Assembly: GCA_032622095.1 (NCBI GenBank)
Contig: CP136064.1
Coordinates: forward strand, 248,281,827 to 248,345,826
DNA length: 64,000 bases
DNA from: Siphonodentalium dalli
Lineage: Eukaryota > Mollusca > Scaphopoda > Gadilida > Siphonodentaliidae
Direction: 5' to 3'
Part shown: positions 40,821 to 53,100 of the stretch, piece by piece
How the letters are laid out: each line of letters opens with the position of its first letter
Position numbering within the stretch: position 1 is the first letter of the stretch
Notes under the pieces: generated by a model
Database searches by the model: none
The model's input: only the letters and a program-made list of their open reading frames with translations
Told to the model about the DNA's origin: nothing
Made by a program: the position numbers and the translations under genes

Positions 40821-41079
40821 ACCAGACATAAATCAAACCTGGTCATTAAGTCTTGTATAGAAGTTTCTTATTGTGATGGCTTTGTGTATATATTTAACTC
40901 AGAAAAATACAGTATCATATGCATTTATTTGTGGTTTGTCATACATGTAGGTATACTCTCACTCTTCAGATTCTGATAGAAATTTGCCTTCAACCATCAG
41001 CATATATTAACCGTTCATCATATTTCATCATAAGTTCCAAACAGGCTAGTCTTTCAAATTCATTGTCATATGATGAGTA

Positions 41080-41539
41080 CAAGCCTGAGTTTAGTGTGCC
41101 TGTCATTTGCAGAATGAGGTCCCCAGAGGGTGAATTTAGTGATGCTATCCCACATAGTGAGCTAGCATCACTAAATTCACCCTCTGGGGACCTCATTCTG
41201 CTTAAGCCTCATCTTCTCTGGAAAGTTTCTTTACTATTAAATTTCTATAGAAAATTCTTCACATGGATTCTATTTCAATTCTAGTTTAGTTTCTCTATAT
41301 CCCCAAATTGGCAGACGACACATTGCATAATCAAGGTTCCCAATGGGTGTAGATCATAATATTCACCATTTGGGAACATCAATCTGAGTCTATGTCTCCC
41401 ATAGCATATGATGCCATGCAGAATGAGGTCCCCAGAGGGTGAATTTGGTGATGCTAGCCCCTTATGCTGGATAGCGTCACTAAATTCACCCTCTGGGGAC
41501 CTCATTCTGCAAATGACAGGCACACTAAACTCAGGCTTG
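41080..41539. mobile_element. Foldback element, GAGGTCCCC family, complete reference copy
   Basis: Ends CAAGCCTGAGTTTAGTGTG and CACACTAAACTCAGGCTTG are exact inverses. Each end folds into its own hairpin of GAGGTCCCCAGAGGGTGAA with its inverse and a short loop. The 460 bp copy is the most complete in the window. No open frame. Target duplication not recognised. Confidence 0.85.
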
Positions 41540-41599
41540 GATGGGTAATGATAGTTCCATGTTGCCATGAATTATGTTGATGATTAAACTGTCAGTATA

Positions 41600-42360
41600 A
41601 TTTGAGTAAGCTTATGTTTATGTATGAGATGCCACTGAATGTACTAGTAAGTGGACAATTCAGTCACTATCCTTTAAATGTCTTGAGAATAATTGGAACT
41701 TGTCTGAGTGGCAAATCTTTTCAGTACACCTCTCTCCTTCAAGTATTAATTATTATTATAACAATAGGTGCATTTATGTATGTACATTCATCATTACCAT
41801 GGTCATGGGGCAATAAACACACACCCTCTACATTCACAAAATTAGCGCCCGTAAGAATCAGTACATTTTGCCATACGGTTTACATGCACGTTTCCAAGGT
41901 TCGTAAATAAATAACTGAAGGCTACACTTCATAAAAAGCAATTAACACCTGTGTCACATCAAGCCGATCATGTGCACGTGCTCGCTGCGTGTTGTTAACT
42001 TCACAAAAAGCTATTAACTACCTATATCACTTCCAGCCGATCGTATGCATGAGCTCGCTGTGTGTTATTATTGTGAGACTGTTGGAATTTGAACAATATG
42101 TTACGTACAATTGATTTGGTAGTTTTGAACAGTTGTTCAAATTATTAATGTTCTTTTAAAATGTACTGGTATATGATTATAACAAATGACTTGCAGATCG
42201 ATCGGGGTCATTGGTTTTTACCAGCAGAGTAAATAAACAAAGTTTAAAGGGATTCACACACTTCATTTAATTAATTAGGAGGAAGCCGTCTTAACAGTAA
42301 CGCAATCAAGTGTAATCATGATTATCATACTACCATTGGCTCCTGACTTTGACCTCAACT
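41600..42360. other. Intergenic stretch, nothing recognised
   Basis: Short duplicated wording CAATTAACACCTGTGTCACATC / CTATTAACTACCTATATCAC at 41939-42030. No gene seen. Confidence 0.4.
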
Positions 42361-42365
42361 AAAGA

Positions 42366-42815
42366 CAAGCCTGCAAATAGTGTGTCTGTCATTTGCAGAA
42401 TGAGGTCTCCAGAGGGTGAATTTAGTTATGCTATCCCGCATGGTGGGCTAGTGTCGCTAAATTCACCCTTTAGGAACCTCATTCTGCTTAGGCCTCAACT
42501 GCTATGGGAGACCTAGGATCAGATTGAATTTCCCCAGTTGAAGTTGGTGATGTTTACGCATTAGTAACCTCGATTATTCATTTTATCTTCTGAAAATTAG
42601 GAGATATAGAAACTGATCAGAAGGGCTGAGAAGGGAAAAAGTAACTAAAAACAATGTTAATTTGAGACTAGATACTTCCCAGAAGATGAGGCCTAAGCAG
42701 AATGAGTTCCCCAGAGGGTAAATTTGGTGATTCTAACCCGCTGTGCAGGATAGCATCACTAAATTCACCCTCTGGAGAACAACTCTGTAAATGACACACA
42801 CTATCTGCAGGCTTG
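42366..42815. mobile_element. Foldback element, GAGGTCCCC family
   Basis: Ends CAAGCCTGCAAATAGTGTG and CACACTATCTGCAGGCTTG. Both end hairpins are present with a few changes. Confidence 0.8.
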
Positions 42816-43230
42816 ACTGAAGGGAAAATCCTATAGGATAATGATGACATTATGAGGTAGGCTTGGTCACCGCTGTACCACTGCAGTGCAGTCAGTTATT
42901 AGACTGTTTTCCTAACAGTCATGCATTTATCAAGAAGATTGTATTTAAAAGTCATTTTCAAAAAGTTGCCAGTGCCTTGCATGTATGTAATTGCTCACAT
43001 TACAAATTATCAGGTTGTTAATGACATGTAGGTTGTTAAGTCGTTTATAAAAATACAAATACAATCTCGCTTCATTGACAAGTCTGAAGAAATGTTTCAT
43101 GATACTTTGCATATTTTTATAGGGTCTGGTTTGAATGTTTGAGATTGGCTAAATTTGATATTTATTTTTTGACAGTTCGTTCTAAATAAACGGTGCAATT
43201 TCTGCTATCTGTTTCTGATTGTCCTCGATG

Positions 43231-43343
43231 TAAAGTAATGCCCTAAATAATTGACTCCTTGACCACAGCAGAATTATGGGTAACTTATTAGGATTTAGTC
43301 AGAAATATGGCTCATTGCCATTCATCGGAAAGCTCTCAGTGAT
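43231..43343. mobile_element. Single arm of the TA foldback MITE
   Basis: AAGTAATGCCCTAAATAATT to GGAAAGCTCTCAGTG matches one arm of 26953-27201; the other arm is missing. Confidence 0.75.
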
Positions 43344-43344
43344 A

Positions 43345-44880
43345 AAAAATAAAAGATAAAGCAGACTGAATGGATTTTATGTAAGAAAGGATTATGATAA
43401 TAAATAAACTTAATTGAAGTAGTATTTTGTGATACTTGGAATTACATTCTGGCCTGAAGATTTGGTTATGCGTATTCTCATTTTATATACTAAGGTTCCA
43501 AATGGTGTATAGTAGTAATTTTGGCCCCATTGTGGACATTCAAACCAGTCCTACATATAGCTGTAGAATATTTTTGCAGTTATGTTTTATATTCTGTTTA
43601 GCTAATAGAAGTTGAGACTAGAAAGCTATTTTTATTTTATATCGTGGTGTTTGGTATATACACTCTGATGACTATTACTTCAAAAATAGTTACGCACATA
43701 AATTGGTTCCAAATTTGTTGTTGTAATGAAAAAACATGATAATATAGTACACCACTTTATAAAAAAAATATATGACCATAATTTCATTGCTACAAGATGA
43801 ATAATAAACATGCTGTTACACTGTTCTTTGTACAGTTTTATTATGACCACCCATTACATTTTATTGTATGTTACGTGAGTAGCGGATGTTTAGTGATATT
43901 TATTGTTGAATGACAGTGAGATTTTATTCTCATTTTGTATATAAATCATAGAAAAAAGTTTCCATTTTTATTTTACCCAGGATGTGGAATGTACTGTTCA
44001 TGGGTAAATTCTTATTTTTTATCGTAATGACCATATTTCGTTCAGAATGGCACATTGAGATCCCCACAACTCAGATCAACTTTGAAAATTGTTCCTGCTG
44101 TTTGCCCATGTTAGGGTCCAAAGAAATGACCTCTTGGTCTGCCCCAGACTGTGATGATGGTATCTACAAGTAGGCTCTTTAAAAAGTCAATGAAACTTTT
44201 ACCATATTTACGTCTCTGGATATCTCATTCATAATCAGTTACTGAATTGATGGGATTCCCTCCATTTCATTAGTTTATAACAGATCACTTCACAGATCAG
44301 ACGTCAATGACGTGTTGACAATTTTCCCAATCATTGTCAAACTCAACTATTGTTTGGAAAACTGAATACAGGCGATATATCCATAATTCTTTTTGTTTAT
44401 CGCAATATTGGAGACATCTTCAAGTCAAAATATTAAGACTGATTATTCTTTCGTATTTTGTTGTATTTATAACTATTTCTAAATTCTACGATTCTAACAA
44501 ACATTTACTTCGCCAGGAATGCACTCCATATTTGGAAACGGTTTCTTGCATCATGTAGGGAATGCCGCGTCGTTGTCGAAATGAAATATAATGGACACAT
44601 CTAGAGACGTACATCTGTTAGGATTATCATCGGCTTTTTCAAAGAGTCTGATCGACAACCTAACTGCCTAGGCTACAGGGGACATCCTTAAATAGGAAGC
44701 TGCTTCTCCGAGAATGAGCTGCATATTAGTCTTGAATATTGCATCAATGTGTAACACAAAACAGATCAACTGCTCTCAGTACAACACAATACTCTATCTC
44801 TGAAATTGCATACTGTAACCATTTGATTATTGTACTGGTGAAAACATGCAGGCATACTCTCTGGGCCGTCTTCCTGCATC
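43345..44880. other. Intergenic stretch, nothing recognised
   Basis: ORFs of 60-75 codons at 43982 and 44334 show no recognisable motif, and no splice-phase partners were found. Confidence 0.35.
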
Positions 44881-44890
44881 ATATTTAGTT

Positions 44891-45641
44891 CAAGCTTTGA
44901 AATAGTGTGTCTTATATTTGCAGAATAAGGTCCCCAGATGGTGAATTTAGTGATGCTACACCACACAGCCGTCAAGCATCACCAAATTCACCCTCTGGGG
45001 ATCTCATTCTGCTCAGGTCTCATCCTCTGGGAAGTATCTTCTATAGTCTCAAATTAACATTGTTTTTAGTTACTTGTTGCCTTCTTTTCAGTTTTTATAT
45101 CCCCTAATTTGCAAAGGATAAAATGCCTAATCGAGGTCACTAATGGGTGAACATCACCAACAAAGTAGGTCGTAAAATCAAAGCTCGGAAGTTCGAGGGG
45201 TACATATCAAAGAACTTTGTTTCTACACAGGAGTGTAACAACTCTAAACCCTATGAACTAATCGACGCGAAGACTCCAGAATTCAAAAACTCATTCTTTC
45301 CTAAAATACTCAAGGACTGGAATACTCTGGAAGAAGACAGCATGCGATCCATCCAAACGACAATGTACGGAGAACCAGCTGAAACCAACAAAACGTCCTA
45401 AATCATCCCATCCCATGCGCTTATACATCCGAACGGATCATGCGCGAATACAGATCAGAACTTCAACTGGGGAACATCAATCTGATCCCATGTCTCCCAT
45501 AGCAGTTGAGGCCTAAGCAGAATGAGGTCCCCAGAGGGTGAATTTGGTGATGCAAGTCTGCCTTGTGGATTAGCCTCACTAAATTCACCCTCTGTGGACC
45601 TTGACCATTCTGCAATGTCAGACACACTAATTCAAGGCTTG
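44891..45641. mobile_element. Foldback element, GAGGTCCCC family, with LINE insertion
   Basis: Both end hairpins are present (44922-45013 and 45520-45612). The middle is interrupted after GGGTGAACATCACCAAC by about 300 bp of LINE-like sequence and resumes at CTTCAACTGGGGAACATC. Confidence 0.78.
45162..45465 (+). pseudogene. 3' end of a LINE (non-LTR) ORF2, 5'-truncated
   Basis: A frame from about 45162 reads VGRKIKARKFEGYISKNF and, near its end, FKNSFFPKILKDWNTLEED, stopping at 45401. The F-x-NSFFP-x-x-x-x-DWN-x-L pattern is the hallmark of the last residues of CR1/Jockey-type ORF2 proteins. Only about 80 residues remain, so this is a dead, 5'-truncated insertion. Its codon use and lower AT content differ from the surroundings. 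It sits inside a foldback element. Confidence 0.72.
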
Positions 45642-45871
45642 ATTTAGATTAACAAACTAATTATGAAAATAATTCCAGTTGAATCGGCAATTCAGCATGA
45701 AATCTAATACGCCAGTTACTGAATGGTCAGAGCTGATAAAATATGGAAAATAACTAATTTCATGATTGATTCAAGGTAGGTTTTTATATACTTAATAGCC
45801 CAGGGCTAAGGGCCAAACTTTTATGCAATCATAACAGACAGGACAAAAGAGTTATATTTTGCTCACAAGTA

Positions 45872-46008
45872 CAGTAATGCTCTAAATAATCGACTCCTTA
45901 ACTGAGAGCTTTCCGATGAATGGCAACAAGCCATATTTCCGACTAAATCCTGAAAAGTTACCCATAATTCTGCTGTGGTTAAGGAGTCGATTCATTAGAG
46001 CATTATTG
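45872..46008. mobile_element. TA-flanked foldback MITE, shortened left arm
   Basis: Starts CAGTAATGCTCTAAATAATC after TA and ends GATTCATTAGAGCATTATTG. The left arm is cut to about 35 bp; the right arm is complete. Confidence 0.78.
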
Positions 46009-46189
46009 TGGAGTGGTGTGTCCCTCCCAGTATATGTCAAATCTGTTTTTCTCCAAGTAATATGTAGTGTGTTCATAGACCAAGAGCCAAATATTTTACA
46101 ATAATTTGTCAAATATCTATTAAAGTTAGAAATAATCCAACTAGCTAAAACAGGCTTAATTTTTTTTTTTTTTTTATTATTTATATATA

Positions 46190-46684
46190 CTAGCCGATGA
46201 GCCCGACGTTGTCCGGGCTATTAAAAAAACAAATTTCAAGTCGATAGCTCCACCCGTTTCCGAGATCTGGTCTGCGCATGCGCGAAGCTGGCGTCGCACG
46301 GGCTCGGCGACCCGATAAAATTTGTATCCGGGGCAAGATACATTCACATAGCAAATTTCAAGTCGATAGCTCCACCCGTTTCCGAGATCTCGTCTGCGCA
46401 TGCGCGAAGCTGGCGTCGCACGGGTTCGGCGACCCGATAAAATTCGTATCCGGGGCAAGATATATTCACATAGCAAATTTCAAGTCGATATAGCTCCACC
46501 CGTTTCCGAGATCTCGTCTGCGCGAAGCGGGCGCCGCACGGGCTCGCCAATACGACAACGTCCACCGCCTGGCCAAACTACACACACGTACCAAGTTTCG
46601 TCCCGATCGGTCGAGAATCGTAGATTTGTATAAATGACAGACAGACAGACAGGTCTTCAAAATATATATGAGATATATATATAT
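46190..46684 (+). repeat. GC-rich dispersed repeat, 122 bp tandem units
   Basis: Opens TATATACTAGCCGATGAGCC, then three units about 122 bp apart with CAAGTCGATAGCTCCACC and TCTGCGCATGCGCGAAGC. Ends GACAGACAGACAGACAGG and an AT tract. The short ORFs on both strands are made by the repeat. Confidence 0.8.
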
Positions 46685-48256
46685 ACTAGAAGGTGACACG
46701 ACTTCGTCCGGGCTTTGACCTTGAATTGTCCATTTTGAAGGTCAAGGTCAAGTGGGGTCACGATTTTACCAGTCCAAAACACCGCCCGGACAAAAGTACC
46801 CGACAAACGTGCCCGTCGAAATCCATCCGATTTTACCCGATTTGACCTTGAATTGATCATTTTGAAGGTCAAGGTCAGGTTGGGGTCACGACTCGACCCG
46901 CCCAAAACACTCAGTGGACAAAAATAACCCCACGTATCAAATTTCGCCGAAATCCCATCAAAATTCGCGATTTGACCTTGAAATGACCCGATTTAAAGGT
47001 CACGCCGCACGGGCAAATTAATAGGTTTATGCCACTCCCCGGCCGAAAGTATCCCCACATACCAAGTTTCATCGAAATCCCGTGATATTCGGGCGTTTGA
47101 CCTTGAAATGACCCGATTTCAAGGTCACGTCGCACGGGCAAATTAATAGGCCTATGTCACTCCCCGGCCGAAAATACCCCCACATACCAAGTTTCATCGA
47201 AATCGGGTCGGCCGTTTTCGAGTCCAATCCATCGATTACAGACACACACACACAGACACACACACAGATCTTCCAAAATATATAATAGACTAGAAGGTGA
47301 CCCGACTTCGTCCGGGCTTTGACCTTGAATTGTCTATTTTGAAGGCCAATGTCAAGTGGGGTCATGATTTCTGCCCGAACAAAAGTACCCGTCGAAATCC
47401 ATCCGGTTTTACCCGATTTGACCTTGAATTGATCATTTTGAAGGTCATGGTCAGGTCGGGGTCACGATTTGACCCGTCCAAAACACCCAGTGGACAAAAG
47501 TAACCATATGTATAAAATTTCGTCGAAATACCATCAAAATTGGCGATTTGACCTTGAATTGACCCGATTTCAAGGCCAAGGTAACGTCGCACGGGCAAAT
47601 GAATATGATTATGAGACTCCCCATACAAAAGTACCCCCACATACCAAGTTTCATCGAAATCCCGTGATATTCGGGCGTATGACCTTGAAATGACCCGATT
47701 TCAAGGCCAAGGTCACGTCGCACGGACAAATTAATATGCTTATGAGACTCCCCATACGAAAGTACCCCCACATACCAAGTTTCATCGAAATCCCGTGATA
47801 TTTGGGCGTTTGACCTTGAAATGACCCGATTTCAAGGTCACGTCGCACGGGCAAATTAAGATGCTTATGAGACTCCCCATACGAAAGTACCCCCACATAC
47901 CAAGTTTCATCGAAATCCCGTGATATTCGGGCGTTTGACATTGAAATGACCCGATTTCAAGGTCACGTCGCACGGGTAAATTAATATGTTTATGCCACTC
48001 CCCGGCCGAAAATACACCCACATACCAAGTTTCATCGAAATCCCGTGATATTCGGGCGTTTGACCTTGAAATTACCCGATTTCAAGGTCAAGGTCACGTC
48101 GCACGGGCATATTAATAGGCCCATGTCACTCCCCGGCCGAAAATACCCACACATACCAAGTTTCATCGAAATCGGCTCGGCCGTTTTTGAGTCCATCGAT
48201 TACAGACAGACACACACACAGACACACACACAGATCTTCCAAAATATATAATAGAT
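46685..48256 (+). repeat. Two tandem copies of a ~124 bp unit repeat element
   Basis: Copy 1 46685-47288, copy 2 47289-48256. Both open CTAGAAGGTGAC then GACTTCGTCCGGGCTTTGAC, have units spaced 124-131 bp with CATACCAAGTTTCATCGAAA and GACCTTGAAATGACCCGATT, and end in an ACAGACACACACACAGA tract plus ATATATAATAGA. Unit length breaks every frame, so the many minus-strand ORFs are shadows. Confidence 0.85.
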
Positions 48257-48470
48257 ATATATTTCATTGAGCTCCTAGCTCAAATTAAACGCTTTATTTA
48301 TTTTTTTTTAATTTTTTTTTATTGAATCAAAATTTTGTAACCTCCACCAGGTTAACCCCAGTCACCACACCAAATTTGGTTGAAATCGGTTCAGGGGTCT
48401 GGGAGAAAAATCCGGACAGACAGACAAATGGACGGACAGACAGATCCTACTCTTTGATATATATAGATTA
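48257..48470 (+). repeat. Dispersed repeat with GACAGACAG tail
   Basis: Follows directly on the previous array. Holds CCAGTCACCACACCAAATTT, then GGTTGAAATCGGTTCAGGG and ends GACAGACAGATCCTACTC. Confidence 0.7.
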
Positions 48471-48879
48471 TGCTTTTATTACATGATCCTACCTTTGTTC
48501 CATGCAATAAACCCATTCTATAAAATGGTGATATTAAACATTCGTTTCATACCAGGAAATAGTGCCAGGTGACCTTTGACTTCCGGTTTGTCGTCTGTTT
48601 AATTCCATACTCTTTGTCTCAAAATACTACGGCTTCCGTTATTTTTCCAACAAATCTTTAACGATTGAAGAGTTTGAACAGTTATTTCATTAAATATATG
48701 CAATTAAATGCGTTAAAGAGCTAGTCTTTATTTATCTGGGACTATTTCTTTACGTACGTGGGACAACAATGCTTAGTTACGTGAAACGTCATCGCATGCC
48801 TTATAGAAGCCGATGTTAGTTTCGCGTCCCATTTATGAGGTCTCATACATCATGTTGATTTAAGTATGTTTTGTCGATG

Positions 48880-49045
48880 TTTTGGATCATATAATAAACA
48901 TAATCTACAACTCGTCCCCAGTTTATAGCGGAATTTACAAAACTCGTCCAGTAAATTAGGTCTGAAGGCGAGGTCCTGACCAAATTTACTGGACTCGTTT
49001 TGAAAACTCCGCTATAAACTGGTGACGAGTTGTAGATCCTCTATA
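48880..49045. mobile_element. Foldback MITE
   Basis: ATCTACAACTCGTCCCCAGT, then TTATAGCGGA pairs with TCCGCTATAAACTGG, then GACGAGTTGTAGAT. Inner arms TCGTCCAGTAAATT / AATTTACTGGACTCG. It resembles the foldback at 2860-3000 in design (CTCGTCCA / AATT core). Confidence 0.78.
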
Positions 49046-49554
49046 TATAATAAGCATAATTCATTTGATAATTAAATTATGCTCTTTAATGCAATAGGCT
49101 GTACTATATGCTTTAGCATTGTTCTATTTTAGGTATACATGGTATTAATTATAATGCTTAAAGGATTACACCAGTCTGGTCATTGTCGATGCCCACTTAT
49201 ACACTGAGTACCTTGCAGAAAAGATTTTTGTGATAGGGCACCCATAACTGAAGTTATGCCAATTCATGCGATTGAATATTCCATCCTTTACTTTCTCTGT
49301 AGATACCTCATGTTGCAGGAGAACCACATTCGAGGAGCCCTTAACAATGCTATTCCCCCTCTTAGTGTTTAACCATATGGTCGTCTCGATGGATCCGTGA
49401 AATTTCCATGAATGTAAAGTTGTACAGTTATTGTTGACTGAAATATACTGGAGGGATATTTACATAGTGTTCAGATAGCCATCATGTGTTATGCAGTCGT
49501 GATCGTTAATGTTCCCTCTTTTACTGTGCTAATCAATAACTGATTGTTTATATA

Positions 49555-49775
49555 CAGAAACGGCTATATATATATATATATGAAAAACTGATACACTGAC
49601 CAGAATGCAACAATTTTGGGTATATAGATTAATTATTAGTGTCGTTTTACGATACCTGATGTCAACGGGACTTATCTAATAAGATTCCCCGGGTCAAATT
49701 ACCCATATATACAAATTTTCAGCTCCGTTGGTCCAGCCGTTTCTGTATAAACAATCAGTTATTGATTACTATCGG
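49555..49775. repeat. Dispersed repeat fragment
   Basis: Bounded by AT tracts and TGATTGTTTATATACAGAAA (left) / TTTCTGTATAAACAATCAG (right), an inverted pair. Shares CACTGACCAGAATGCAAC wording with 37835-37860. Confidence 0.6.
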
Positions 49776-50043
49776 TAACTAAAAGCCAATACCCCCTCCC
49801 CCTCTTGTATTTGTTGCATGATATATATATTCTGTTGAGTATAAAATGAGATGGTAATGACCGGATTTAGTGTACAGTACCTCTTTAAGAATAATTTAAG
49901 TGTACATGTACGTTTATTCGTTGCCCTCAAGCTAAATTTACAACGTTTATGCTTCTCTAGCAGTAACGCCGTTGAATTACACTTTTTAGTGTGACCCGTT
50001 CAGATCGTTTAACGGGTCGGCTATTTCCGGTGTACGGTATTGC

Positions 50044-50082
50044 ATGGCCACGAGAAATAATTTTTCGCAAAAAAAATACTGA
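50044..50082 (+). other. Possible upstream ORF in the AAMP-like 5' UTR
   Basis: ATG at 50044 opens a 12-codon frame that ends at TGA 50080-50082, 18 bases before the main start. Its context is weak (T at -3). It matters only if the transcript starts upstream of 50044, which the sequence cannot show. Confidence 0.25.
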
Positions 50083-50100
50083 ATTCTCCGTTATTAAAAA

Positions 50101-50185
50101 ATGGATGGGAAAAGTTCTGATGACGATATCTTGTATGAAGATGAGGTTGTTGAGGTAATGGATGGTGGAGAGAATGGCGTTGAAG
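50101..50185 (+). CDS. AAMP: AAMP-like exon 1 with start codon
   Basis: ATG at 50101 has A at -3 and G at +4, a favourable context, and in-frame stops lie upstream. Encodes 28 residues: MDGKSSDDDILYEDEVVEVM and DGGENGVE, then one base of a split codon. Donor GTAAGT starts at 50186 (G|GTAAGT). Confidence 0.72.
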
Positions 50186-53100
50186 GTAAGTTGAGTTATT
50201 TTGAGTGTTGACGATGGTATCACCCATGTTCGTTGTAACGTCTAAATATACAGTAAATGTGACTAAATATACAGTAAATGTGACTAAACATTCATACAAA
50301 GGTAATATATATCTATATACAGTAAAACCTCTGTGAATATTCGCCTGTGAATAATTCTCACTAAAAATTACCGCAATAATCCGGAAACTCTCTATTCCGA
50401 ACATTGGAGGGCTTTTCTAGTTCATAAGTGAACAAATGCATAAATTTTTACCTCAGAAATCCGAACACAGAAATGAACACCAACCGAATGCACATGCTGT
50501 AGATTTGACATACAGACCTTCTCAAAAGTAATGGACCGCGTTACGACCGCGTTGGAGTAACGTTACGACCGCGTTGGTCCAATGCGGTCGTAACGTTACT
50601 CCAACGCGGTCGTAACGTTACTCCAACGCGATCGAGGAAACCGCCAATGCAACATAACGCGGTCGGCACGACCACCAACGCAAAAAACGCGGTCGAGATA
50701 ACCGTCAACGCAACAAACGAGGTCGGGAGAATAGCTTATCAACTGTAATAATAATTATTGAATAACATTGTAAACATGAACTTTGAGACATGAACTCATT
50801 TTATTAAAAAATCATTAAATTGAAAAGAGAAAATGAACCAATTTTAGTTTCATACAATTTTCTGATAGGAAACAGAAAGTGTTGTAATCAATCGAGACGG
50901 TGACCGTGTGTTTGGCTTGGGTGATGCATGATTTATTGGTGATGTTTTACATTTACATTTAGAATTTTTCTGGAAAAAAATAATAAATAAATGCATATCA
51001 CATCGATCGCGCTGCACGAATTAATAGAGATGCAATTGAGATTTCTAACAAACAAAAAACTTTGAGTTCACGTCGCAATGTACATGTACGTGTATTCTTT
51101 GAATATTTAATATTCAGCGTCACCTCCTAATAAAGGTCAATAACCTGTACGCCAAGGGTCCGATGTCATTTGAAATCTTCGTGAGGGTACGATAAAACAC
51201 ACATCTACATTTACACGCACGTTCGTAATTGACACATGGATATACATGTACAGTGATGCAAATAATTTAGAATATTAATTATCCATGTGTTGTGAAATAC
51301 ATGTAAAACAAACAGCGCTCAGATTTGGTTACCAGTGATTTTTGTCACTTTAACCAACAGACCGCGGATCAAAAGCATGCCGCGAATGATTGACAGCGGT
51401 GTCAATAGACGCAAATACAGTACGGGGCGTGTCTTCGGTAAAGTGGAGAGTGATACCATGCGACTCAAACGGAATTCTCGATTGAAAACGTGCTGTCATA
51501 ACTTCGTCGGTTTTGATTAGCTAGTGACCACACGATGAAGTCTTGTTCAGGTGTTACTTTATTCATTGATGATGAAATAACGAAATCATTCGTATTCAAT
51601 GGTGCTTCAAAGAGACCAACAATGTATAATCCGCTATTGTGTGGGCAAGCATATGATAAATATTAACTTTCTTTTTACCGTAGGATATATAAGTTGAATA
51701 ATATTGTTAACTTCAGTTTTTTTTTCACCGGAATTAAATCACTGCAATTCAATTATTTATTTGTCTTCATCAAATATTTGAAAACAATGTACAATGTACA
51801 TTTGAAGATCCAAGCGCCGTCCGACGCAGTAGATACCAAATTAGACAATTTTTTTTCTTCTAGATATTTCCGCCAAAGGAAGCCCTCACACTGAACTATA
51901 TGGATAGATGTCCTGCGTTTGTAAACCATAGCAGAAAAGGGGTTAACTTTTTGTGGTCGCCTACGGTCACTCACGGTCTGTACTCTTCAGTGGCTTGCCT
52001 CGGAATCAGTCACGCATGCGCAGTCCCAATATAATTCACTGTACATATTGAATTAGCCAGTTTATTTTTCTGCTACCAACCTATAAACGGATCTAAGGGA
52101 GTATTTTTCCGAATTTGTCGTTTAACAATAGCGACAAATTCAATTTATCGATACAATAATTACTGGTCGCCTACGCGTTCGTTTTTATAATTATCGTTTC
52201 GAATTCACGGACCGTTTCGTTTCAAACATATAATTGTTCGTGTTTTTCGAACAGGCGGCTAACTTAAAAACAATTTATCGAATATGAAAATCAGCATTTC
52301 GCCATAATTAGCCGCCATTTCAAGGCCTTATGAGGCGCACAGATTATTGTGAGAAATACATCTATGGAATTATTATAGCACCTATAAGGTATGATAGAAT
52401 TTGTCAGATATCAAAAATGCCACGTGATTCTCCGCCGGAAGTATCCTAATTTCGTGGGAATTATTTTGACGTTTTAATGCGTGGAAATTTATTTAGCAAT
52501 AATTCCATCGCTACTGACGCTATCTCTCGTCATGTTATGAACAACGTGCTTTCACATAATACTATGTTTCAATACAAATGATCCAGATGTGTTAATCACG
52601 TTTGACCTTGAAGTTGATTACAATCTACACAAGAATACTGACAGTTGATTAGATCTTGGTTTATCAATGTCACATGCATAACAATAACTTCATATGACAG
52701 TAGTACCGTAGTGCTACGAATAAATCTCAGCCATGTCATAGATGTATGTCGATTAATAGCTACCTTGTATATACCGCTATTCTCAAAGTGATTGACCAGA
52801 AAAACGGGGTGATACCCCGGTCATGACCGCGGTGATACCGGTAATAAACGGTAGCGGTATCGGGACGGTCATGGCGTGAAGTTACGGTATTGGGCGATGA
52901 TGCCGTGGTCTTTTAGCGGGCGCCGCGTTGGTTTTGTTGAATACCGCGGTGGTTTTCATGGAACTCTTTTAGGGGGTGTATTAGTGTTCAAACGATTAGT
53001 CGACAAATAATCGTCGACGTTGGTTTGTCGGAAAATCGACTCTAACTTCCACAGTCGACTAGTCGGAATACAGTATATTTTCTCATCAGCTGGCCTTGAC

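Noticed and set aside
40919-41284. 121-codon ORF
   Set aside because: Its second half is the foldback hairpin; the peptide [16 protein letters not shown] recurs in other copies on both strands.
46177-48251. Overlapping ORFs of 70-106 codons on both strands
   Set aside because: They are created by 122-131 bp tandem units not divisible by three; similar peptides appear in several frames.
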